Source: Fragum whitleyi
Taxonomy: Eukaryota; Mollusca; Bivalvia; Cardiida; Cardiidae
Direction of reading: 5' to 3'
DNA length: 64,000 nt
NCBI GenBank assembly: GCA_948146395.1
Contig: OX411544.1
Span: forward strand, 91,237,112-91,301,111
In this document: positions 32,378-64,000 of the stretch, one piece after another
Numbering within the stretch: position 1 is the first letter of the stretch
How the letters are laid out: every line of letters begins with the position of its first letter
Made by a program: the position numbers and the translations under genes
The notes under the pieces: model-generated
Databases searched by the model: none
What the model was told of the DNA's origin: nothing
What the model saw: only the letters and a program-made list of their open reading frames with translations

Positions 32378-33370
32378 AATATTAATTATGAAAAAGATTA
32401 AATTAATTAGTTAAACATTTGAAAAACTAATTAGATAAATTACCATCTGCTTTTCCAGAAGTCAGATGTACTGTAAATTCGGCTTTTAAATCAAGTCCAA
32501 ATTAAACTTACTTGCAAATTAAGATGCTTTCTCATATAGCTATCTTTAAGAAAATTTTAAATAAACTCAGCCTATGAATAGTGCTGATATGGTTATTTAA
32601 GAATTCAGTACTGTTAGTGCTTTGAAATGAGCTTATGCAATTTTTAACACCAATCGGTACTTTCGGCACTTTCAAAATAGTCGCCGAAAACCATCTGAAA
32701 CAATCTGCTTTTCGACAAGTCAGATATCAGCCACCATACATGCCCGCTTTTCAATAAGTCAGGCTCTGCTTCCCTGTCAGGATGTATCAGCAAATAGTTG
32801 TTGGTCCTCAGGAATCTTGTAGATTACAAGAAGAAATTGCCATAAGATTATTGAAAAGACAAACGGTTTAGACTGCTTATTGAATTTTCACACTGCATTC
32901 AAGGGATTGTAGTTGGACTAGTCTAGAAAGCCAAAGGATTGTAATTTAAGTGGGCCTAATTCAAAATTTCAACAATCGAGCGCGATAGGGAATGGACAGG
33001 GAAGGGACCAAGAATTTACAACAGGTACTGCTACCTTAAAGCTGAATCGAAACAACGGAAACGGCCCAAGATGTTGCGATAAAAAAACAACAAAAAAACA
33101 AAAAGCGCGGCCCATGTCGAATTTCGAAACCACGAAAGTCTAGAAATCCAACAAAAACCGAAGTTGCATCATTGATATCGATGAATCAATTCACTTATCC
33201 CCAGTGAAATGATACATCCACATCAATAACAAGAGAAGAGCCCTGGATGTCTACACGACAAGAAAAACAATATGGCTACCCAACCACCCAGTTTTTCCGT
33301 CGCTTCAACCCAGCAAAGTATCCCGGGCAATCCGACTGCAAACGCGATCCGAACTGCTCGCAAGCGCCAC
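32378..33370 (-). other. Retrotransposon 5' leader
   Basis: About 1 kb between the 5' LTR and gag without a long ORF. Adjacent to the LTR, one base after its ACAACA end, the minus strand reads TGGCGCTTGCGAGCAG. This starts with TGG and sits where a tRNA primer-binding site belongs (33,369-33,354). I cannot name the tRNA; it does not match the tRNA-Val in this window. Confidence 0.6.
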
Positions 33371-33528
33371 TGTTGTAAAAGCGGATATTTTACCTAACCG
33401 ATTCTGGCGTTATTTCTCCACAAATAACCCAGAACCCCGCAAATATTCGATAAAACTTCAGAGCTTCTTTAATATTCCTTTTACTAAAAAATGGCGTCGG
33501 TCTCGTTCTGAAGAAAAGTCACGTGACA
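33371..33528 (-). repeat. 5' LTR of the Gypsy element
   Basis: 158 bp, the partner of 23,726-23,883. It carries the promoter and the start of the genomic RNA by position. The plus strand beyond it (ACCTCGTG...) shows no duplication of the sequence left of the other LTR. Confidence 0.9.
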
Positions 33529-33965
33529 ACCTCGTGACTCTAACCCCGCGAAACTAATTGGCCAATCAGCGCGATCTTAATAATAGAAACTGACATACTC
33601 ACCGTAAACAGGCTATTTTTACCACAGTATTAAAGGTGCTCTTTCACAGATTGGGACAATTGCGACTTTTGATTTTTTTTTTTTTTTTTTGTAAAATTTA
33701 TCGGCAATTATGACTTCATCGTGTAGAAAACTCTATAATAAGATTCAATCTGGAAAGGCAAGGAAAAAAGACAGTTAGTCCTGAATATAGCGGAACCAGT
33801 TTTGTATTTTTTCAATGAACAACTGTGAAAGATCAGCTTTAAATTATCACAAGCAAAGTTAAAGGCAATTCGAACAATAATGTGTTAGGACACAGGTGAG
33901 CTGTCCGGGGGCTAATCATACACTGTGTAATACTTTATAAGGTTTGCGTTTGAACCCGTTACGGC
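33529..33965. other. Non-coding flank
   Basis: No gene seen. T tract at about 33,668-33,690. Confidence 0.4.
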
Positions 33966-34310
33966 AGGGGTGTGGAATTCCCATGCCCGACTTGTTTAAC
34001 AAGGGCCTTTTCTAACTATAGACATGTACATTTTTCAATGTCACTTTTACGTGGACAAGTAAATACCAGAGCGAATCAAGTACTAAATAGATTTAATAGA
34101 TTAATAAGCCTAATGTTTGTAGGGTAGAAAAAACATTGACTTTAATGAAGAAAATGCTGGGCCCCAGCATTTTCTTCATTAAAGACAATGTTTTCTCAAT
34201 ATTTGTCTATTCCCTTTTTGCGGACAAGTCCATTTTGATTTTGAACGGGTAAGAAATCATGTCTCACTTGTCCAGGGACAAGTTGAGAAAATCTTTATTT
34301 CCACACCCCT
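33966..34310. repeat. MITE family M4 (AGGGGTGTGG), copy 1
   Basis: A 345-bp foldback element. The ends are AGGGGTGTGGAAT and ATTTCCACACCCCT. The centre is a long hairpin, arms AACATTGACTTTAATGAAGA.. and ..TCTTCATTAAAGACAATGTT around GGGCCC, about 30 bp each. GGACAAGT words recur in it. A related copy is at 63,421-63,808. Confidence 0.75.
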
Positions 34311-34410
34311 TCCGCTACGGTAATGTCAGTAATTTCAACGAGTTCATTTTAAGTGTGAAATATCATGCTAATGTAGAAAAAATATCGACAACACTTTTTT
34401 CTACAGTGTT

Positions 34411-34740
34411 TTAAAGGCATAAGTATAGATAAACAATTTCGAATGAGGAGTCAAATATCAATTTTACGTTGAAAACGATAGGCGACAATGGTTTTTCGAT
34501 ACTCACTTTTACCTGCGGATCTACGCTAGTATGTGGAGATGAGTCTTTGGTATCGTGGGCCAACTGATTTACAGGCCGGATCCCAATTAGGCGTAGACTG
34601 GTTACACTGCCTATCTTAGGCTGTTTTGATAATCGACCATTGGGCCAGTCTAACCCGGGCGTCAACTGGTAACCCACTGCCTAAGAGATACTTTGATATA
34701 GCGGACTACAAGTTATTCTCGGGCCAGAAATCAGTTTAAA
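34411..34740. repeat. Dispersed repeat R6, copy 1
   Basis: The sequence with AGACTGGTTACACTGCC, TAGGCTGTTTTGATAATCG and GATACTTTGATATAGCGGAC recurs inverted at about 56,240-56,410 (CCGCTATATCAGAGTATCTC; CAGATTAGGCTTTTCTGATA). It is internally palindromic. An 88-codon minus ORF inside is incidental. Confidence 0.55.
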
Positions 34741-34814
34741 TCAAATAACTATTTATACAGAAACCCTTGCCTTGATTAAATTATGATTAGGGCATTTCAA
34801 TTGTGGAGTCAACT

Positions 34815-34887
34815 GGTTCCGTAGTGTAGTGGTTATCACGCTCGCTTCACACGCGAGAGGTCCTGGGTTCGAGCCCCAGCGGAACCA
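34815..34887 (+). tRNA. tRNA-Val (anticodon CAC)
   Basis: A 73-nt cloverleaf: acceptor stem GGTTCCG/CGGAACC with discriminator A at 34,887, D-arm with TAGTGTAGTGG (A box), and anticodon stem CTCGC/GCGAG. The loop TTCACAC carries CAC at 34,848-34,850. The T-arm contains GGTTCGAGCCC (B box). No intron, no encoded CCA. A short T run follows within about 10 nt and could serve as the Pol III terminator. It looks functional. Confidence 0.97.
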
Positions 34888-35031
34888 TGTTTAAATTTTG
34901 TTTAGCTACCATCATTTTTTTGCTATCCAGCCCTGCATTTAGGCTACGAAAGCGCCCGCAGCGGATACTTTTTAAAGCGAGTAGCGAACTTTATACGTAC
35001 CGAAAACGCTTTCAAAAATGAGTGTTTGCTT

Positions 35032-35062
<31 letters not shown>

Positions 35063-36417
35063 GAAAAGAAAAAAAGAAAAAGGAAGAAAAATAATAAAAA
35101 AAACCCCGACTTAATACAACCATTTCCGCCATTTTATCTTTAGATTTGTACAATGAAATACGGATTAATTACCATTCATAAACTCCGCCCCTTTCAGATC
35201 ATTAAATATATTTTGGATTAACTAACAAAAAAAAAAAAAAATCAATTTTAAATACGTAAAATTCGATGACATACATATTACCTGTCTTATGGGTTTGCTA
35301 TGTTTGCACCTCAAGTAATGACTATGATCTAGATGGGATAGCAGAAAGCTAATCTCAAACGTTGGATGCGCTTACCTGAACGCAGGATGGACTTTTTTAC
35401 ATTACGTGGTCATAACGTTGCATGGAGATCACTAGCAAAATAATGCGCTTTAATAAAATTTGGTTTATAATGTTCTTTTTTTTTTTGTCGCATTTTTGCG
35501 TTAAAGAAATAGAACTATCCATTGTTTTCGAGTAAGATTGATTTATGTTTTATTTCGTGAACAACGAAATCTTTATTTCCACTCGTGAATCCGCATTGAA
35601 AATATAGCTCATTTAATGCGATATAAATATGATGGGCGACTCTAAAAACGCAAAAAAAACCCCACAACAACAACAACAACAAAAAAAACATAGCGTAAAT
35701 GAATAAATATGTACACAGACTCGGACTTATTGTAGTTATTTCGTTAGCTAAATAAGTAACCTTTAATTCAACAATTATTTTATTTTGAAAGATTCTCCTT
35801 TATTCAAGTTACGGTGACAACTTTAGACATACCCTTCTTTATTGGCAAGATCCTACCTGACATATTTTAAAATATCGGTGGCACAAATCTATCATTTGTG
35901 AGTCTAATTGAGGTTAACGACAAACCGATTTTATGGAACAATAGTTAAGTACCCGATTCTGAGTACAGTCGTTTCGAAATTAGTGAGTCAATTGCATTTC
36001 ATTTAACAGTTTTTGAAATGTCTATCGTCAGGTATCCTTGACAATTGCAATAAAACAAATTAATATTTTGGTACTCTTAAATCGAATTTAGTTTGTTGCG
36101 TTTTAAAAGTAGCGAAGTATAGATCTAACACCGAAAGAAATGGTTATTCACTTTATATTCCATTAGCATCACAATGGTACTTATGCATCGTATTACCTAC
36201 GATCAGATATGAGATTTTTTAGTGTCACATTTTGTCCGTCAAAATGATTTATCTTATAACTATACAAATATCCGTGTGATAACATCCCGTATGATATATT
36301 TTATGATATTAAATAGATATTTTTAGAACAATGATGTAATGTGGTTATTTTAGAAACTTGCATTTCTGTTAGAAACATGGACGAAAAGAAGACGAAAAGA
36401 GGTTATAGGATAGATTT
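34888..36417. other. Non-coding with A tracts
   Basis: A-rich tract at about 35,035-35,103, a second at 35,226-35,241 and a CAACAACAA run at 35,665-35,690. No gene or matched repeat seen. Confidence 0.4.
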
Positions 36418-36559
36418 AATACGTACTTAGTGTATTGTATGAAAAAAAATATCTAACGCGGTTGTAAGAATTGATAATTGTCTCGGCAGAGCCTCGACAA
36501 TTTTTAATTCTCCAAACCTCGTTATATATATTTTTTCATATAATACACTAAGTACGTAT
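36418..36559. repeat. Palindromic element (AATACGTACTTAGTG)
   Basis: A 142-bp foldback: left arm AATACGTACTTAGTGTATTG.., right arm ..AATACACTAAGTACGTATT, centre TTGTCTCGGCAGAGCCTCGACAA. It directly abuts the M3 element on its right. A single copy in this window. Confidence 0.75.
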
Positions 36560-36567
36560 TATATATA

Positions 36568-36829
36568 TGTGACCCGTCACGCGAAAAGGGACCATCTGGG
36601 TTTTGCATTTAGTGTCGACCCTAGTTAGACTGCGCGAACTGCGCAGACTGACTTGGGTTGAAACTTTTTGCACCGTCCCTATTTTCTGAATCTAGTATGA
36701 TTAATCTACCTTCCAGTGAAAGAATTTTCGAAATGCGACTTCTGGTTGACCTATGCCGGATCAAATCTCTTTTTCAATAATTCATCTTATAGAATTTCCG
36801 GATGGTCTCTTTTCGCGTGACGGGTCACA
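36568..36829. repeat. MITE family M3 (TGTGACCCGTC), copy 2
   Basis: 262 bp with inverted ends TGTGACCCGTCACGCGAAAA / TTTTCGCGTGACGGGTCACA, inserted in a TATATA stretch. Seven bases later another TGTGACCTGCCTAGCGAAAAG end begins, pointing to a second, decayed related element at about 36,836-36,980. Confidence 0.8.
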
Positions 36830-36979
36830 TATATCTGTGACCTGCCTAGCGAAAAGACCGTTCGGGACGAGTGAAAAGGACCGATCCTGAATAGACTGGT
36901 AAACCTGTCCCAATCTACGCTACCCTCCGATACTTCTGTATCGATATATTGAGACAGGCTCGCCAGTCAAGATCCTAGA

Positions 36980-38210
36980 CTGAGCAAGCTGACCTGGATT
37001 GACAATATTCGTTGTCTACTTATTTCCTGAATGTTGTGTGACCATTCTACCTTGCTATGCGGTTGTTGTGTTGATGTTTTTTTTTTAAATTGCAACCTCC
37101 GTTCTATCTCAAAAATCCTATCTTCCTGTCAAACATTAATTTGACAAAGTTCCAAGTTAGCAAAACTACGCAAATAAAAGTCGCACTGCATTCCTCAAAA
37201 CGCCAATTGGGATAGATAGGGTCGACGCTCGAACGGGTGACATTCCTTGTGAAAGTAAAGGTCAACGACCCACTAAATGACATTTGGGAATGTTTGTACA
37301 AAAAAGTAAAACTTTGGAATTATAGCTGAGAAAAAGCTATAGTTTCGATGGTTTGACCACCCGAAATAGTTTTTTCTTCATTTCAAATTGAATTGAACCA
37401 ATTGAATTTCATTTTACTATGCACTATATAGGTAGATTTTGCGCGGTGAGCAGGAAAATCTACTTTATACGGTCACATTCCCGTGCTGTTCTTTCAAAAT
37501 GTATAAAACAGATTTAAATAATACCTTAAAAAAGTTACAAATTACCTTTCAAATACAACTTATTGCTTGTCTTAGATCGAAAAGTTTACTAATACAATTA
37601 CTTTCAAAATTGAAGTGAAGGGATCACGTTTAATTCCTACCATATGCTTTTTTAAACGCCTACGTCAGAGCTGAAAATACACCTATAGCGTCCTGAACGT
37701 AATATTATTTACACAATTGATATTTACTTCATCACCAAACCTATCGGTGAGTCAGGGAAAAATTATTAAAAATGACTTTAGATATATAGGCACTTACAAT
37801 AGTATTGCGCTAAGCCCTTGCTAGGCTGTATTTATACCCGTTTTACGATGTAAGATAAAGGGACTTGCGATATCGATGCATCCTATAGATTACATCGATG
37901 GCTTATCTGGAAACAGTTGTAACTGCCTATAAACATATAGGTAGTTACACCTGTTTCACGCAAAGCCATCGATATGCACTAGTATAAACATGTAACATAT
38001 TGATACTATTTTTGTGTCAACTGACATGGTCAGCGGAATGATTAAAGGTATTTTTTGTATGGTTCCTTCTAATTTTGAGTTTTTGTTTTCACCTTTTCTG
38101 TAAAGTAAATAATGGATGTCTAAGGGATATTTCTCAATAATTAGCACTCGTTGCTCTATTATCTAGTTTTCAGCGATCTTACGAAAAGGGCATCTTTTGC
38201 CAAGCCGGCT
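36980..38210. other. Non-coding, contains palindromic element P1 copy 2
   Basis: Non-coding apart from the 37,893-37,975 palindrome. Short ORFs have no motif. Confidence 0.4.
37893..37975. repeat. Short palindromic element, family P1, copy 2
   Basis: Outer arms CATCGATGGCTT / AAGCCATCGATATG, inner GTAACTGCCTATA / TATAGGTAGTTAC. Same architecture as 2020-2102. Confidence 0.65.
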
Positions 38211-38212
38211 TC

Positions 38213-38365
38213 ATCGTGAAAATGACATTCATCTCAATCAAAACCGTTCTAAATCGTTCACTCAGCGATTCATTCATTCATTCATTCATTCATTCATTCA
38301 TTCATTCATTCATTCATTCCGATTTAAATGACATGATTGAAATTATGAGCGTCTGGGTAAAATCG
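38213..38365. repeat. MITE M2 fragment with (ATTC)n expansion
   Basis: It begins with the M2 right arm in reverse (GACATTCATCTCAATCAAAA, then CGTTCACTCAGCG) and runs into about a dozen ATTC units (38,270-38,320). The family's GATTTAAATGACATGATTG segment follows. The tetranucleotide run seems to have grown from the element's own CATTCATT sequence. Confidence 0.65.
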
Positions 38366-38424
38366 AACGCAGTAAGATCCTAGAAGAATGTTTTATCAGT
38401 CCCGTCACAGTCTCTGTCTCTTTG

Positions 38425-38855
38425 TGTAATAATAATATTTGGTCGTAGATATGAAACAGTATTTGGTTGTTGACATAAAACGATTTTGGTCGTAGACATG
38501 AAATCAGGTATGGTTGTGGACATGTAACAATATTTGGTCGTAGACGTGATATTGATATAGTCTTGGACATGAACAATTGCTGTTGGTTGTATACATAGAA
38601 TAAATACGTGTATTGTCATGTAAATGATTATTAATTCGGTCGTAGACATGACATGATATGTTGTTGTAGACATGAAATGATCTAGTGAAGTTAATACGAA
38701 GCAATATTGGGTCGTAGACATGAAATAATCTAGTGACGTTAATACGAAGCATTATTTGGTCGAAGACATGAAACAACATTTAGTAGTTGACATGAAATAA
38801 TATTTGGTCGAGGATATGAAATGATATTTGGCCGTGCTCATGAAACAATATTTCG
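38425..38855. repeat. Degenerate minisatellite, TTTGGTCGTAGACATGAAA unit
   Basis: About fifteen irregular units of roughly 25-33 bp containing variants of TTTGGTCGTAGACATGAAA. Some units are spaced by TAGTGAAGTTAATACGAAGC-type inserts that themselves repeat (38,685-38,760). Decayed units suggest age. It leaves ORFs open on the minus strand because the unit lacks stops in those frames. These are not genes. Confidence 0.75.
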
Positions 38856-39008
38856 TGTACAAGGATCAACGAGAAAATTTGTTAGGGTGACCTAAACGCC
38901 CAAACTACGTCTTGGATAAGCAGAAGTTACTCGGTGTAGGCCTTAATTAGATTTATGTGGCCAAACTCGTTTTTCGAATCACATCAGTGATCTGCTGATT
39001 TCTGTTAA

Positions 39009-39163
39009 AGTAGTCGACGCGTTATAGTTCCGCAACGTTTAGAGAGTAATGACCTTTAACAGTGATAACCGCGGTTTCCTAATAATTTTCATTAGGAAAC
39101 CTCGATCATCATGCTGAAAGTACATGTGTTCCGAAATGTTGCGGAACTATACGGTCCAATACC
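39009..39163. repeat. MITE family M5 (TTAA-flanked), copy 1
   Basis: A 155-bp inverted-repeat element containing TTATAGTTCCGCAACGTTT and AAATGTTGCGGAACTATAC, with a central ATTTTCATTAGGAAACCTCG-type hairpin. It is flanked by TTAA on both sides (39,005-39,008 and 39,164-39,167), the piggyBac-type target duplication. The right TTAA lies within the 3' splice site of the receptor exon at 39,174. Copies 2 and 3 are at 48,622 and 50,574. Confidence 0.8.
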
Positions 39164-39173
39164 TTAATTTCAG

Positions 39174-63395
<24,222 letters not shown>

Positions 63396-63420
63396 GTAAG
63401 TGTGTGATGTGTTCAAAACC

Positions 63421-63808
63421 TGGGGTGTGAAAATACGACTTTTCCCCACATATCCATGGACAACCAAAAGTCGATTTCCTACTTGTCCAAAATAAATAAA
63501 TAAGTAAATAAATAAATAAATAGATAGATAAATAGATGAATGAATTGATAACAAATAAATGAATAAAACGGCTAGATATTAAGAAAGCATTGTTTTTATG
63601 AAGAAAATGCTTTAACCCAGTATTTTCTTCAGTGAATACAATGTTTTCTACCCCTTGATACAAACATTAGGACGACTTTTCTCCTAGATCGTTTTAGTAC
63701 TTTTCCAAGATTTTCTCTTGTATTTACTTATCCATGGACAAGCGGCCTAGAAAAATGTGCTTGCCTGCAGGTGGAAGAGCCCATGTTGGACAAGTTGGGA
63801 AATCCACA
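63421..63808. repeat. MITE family M4, copy 2
   Basis: TGGGGTGTGAAAATACG at the left, and a central hairpin TTTATGAAGAAAATGCTT / AGTATTTTCTTCAGTGAATA matching the 34.1-kb element. The right end is decayed (GGGAAATCCACATT). An AAAT/AGAT tract (63,488-63,545) lies inside. Confidence 0.6.
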
Positions 63809-63888
63809 TTCCTTGGCGTAAAATGTTTGAGATGTGGTACCCTACTTTTCAAATGCGGAACACCATTGCTAAATGTTTGCAATCGTTT

Positions 63889-64000
63889 TGGCCTGGTTTA
63901 GCAGGCCATAGGAAACAACCCTGTATCCTGGAAATCGCCTAGGAAAAAGATAATCGAGTCATAAACCGAACAACGTGTGTACTACGTAGCTTTTTTGTGC
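63889..64000. repeat. Dispersed repeat R5, copy 2 (cut by window end)
   Basis: Inverse of 19,389-19,530: GGCCTGGTTTAGCAGGCC, CCTAGGAAAAAGATAATCG, CGTGTGTACTACGTAGC. Confidence 0.6.

Larger units (their letters stand above)
23726..33528 (-). mobile_element. Gypsy-type LTR retrotransposon with a TatD nuclease third ORF
   Basis: A 9.8-kb element on the minus strand, delimited by two 158-bp direct LTRs. Internal order 5'->3': leader with a candidate primer-binding site, gag, protease-RT-RNase H, integrase, then a third coding region ending in a TatD-family DNase. The domain order protease, RT, RNase H, integrase places it in Gypsy (Metaviridae-type) rather than Copia. Three LTR differences in 158 bp (about 2%) indicate a recent insertion. 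The 5 bp outside the LTRs do not match each other, so no target duplication is visible; recombination between copies or flank decay could explain that. gag and most of pol are intact. The pol-integrase junction and ORF3 are disrupted. Confidence 0.92.

Noticed and set aside
23721..33533. Target-site duplication flanking the LTRs.
   Set aside because: The five bases outside each LTR do not match. The shared ACCTC after both LTRs is inside on one side and outside on the other, so it is not a duplication.
34411..34677. 88-codon minus-strand ORF as a gene.
   Set aside because: It overlaps a palindromic repeat with another copy at 56.2 kb.
38270..38320. CRISPR-like or satellite array.
   Set aside because: A plain ATTC tetranucleotide run inside an M2 fragment, with no spacers.
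38343..38779. Three overlapping minus-strand ORFs of 77-113 codons with repetitive residues.
   Set aside because: They are readings of the minisatellite in three frames; no conserved residues.

Overview
The window is animal nuclear DNA, AT-rich, with spliced genes, many dispersed inverted-repeat elements and simple repeats. The mix of element types suggests a mollusc, most likely a bivalve; this is inference from repeat style, not from a marker gene. Three things carry most of the content.

(1) 1-7.6 kb holds two convergent genes of a probable two-gene DNA transposon: a SWIM/YqaJ nuclease exon (+, 471-1911) and a two-exon THAP-DDE_4 transposase (-, 5411-7483). Degraded transposon coding sequence follows at 8.5-10.2 kb. 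From 10.6 to 23.5 kb I see no convincing gene, only inverted-repeat elements and low-complexity DNA.

(2) 23,726-33,528 is a nearly complete Gypsy-type LTR retrotransposon on the minus strand, with 158-bp LTRs that differ at 3 positions. It has gag (helix-hairpin-helix motif plus zinc knuckle) and pol (protease, RT, RNase H, integrase with a C-terminal PHD finger). It also has a third reading frame in the position where retroviruses carry env. That frame contains a C2H2-like zinc finger, charged low-complexity sequence and a TatD-family metal-dependent DNase with all six expected metal ligands. The gag-pol junction carries a textbook -1 frameshift signal: a UUUAAAC heptamer in the correct frame, a 7-nt spacer and a candidate H-type pseudoknot. 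A strong 3' splice site lies one base before the ORF3 ATG, suggesting an env-like spliced subgenomic mRNA. The third frame is broken several times in this copy.

(3) 39.2-63.4 kb, plus strand, holds eleven exons of one host gene whose splice phases all chain. They encode about five fibronectin type III domains and a transmembrane helix. The organisation is that of a class I cytokine receptor of the gp130/Domeless type. The signal-peptide exon and the cytoplasmic exons are not in the window or not identifiable. Its introns are full of elements: a dead Tc1 transposon, a LINE fragment, and several inverted-repeat families. One of these is a TTAA-flanked element that landed 5-6 bp upstream of two different exons.

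A tRNA-Val(CAC) gene lies at 34.8 kb between the retrotransposon and the receptor gene. At least nine families of short inverted-repeat (MITE-like) elements recur in two to eight copies within the window.
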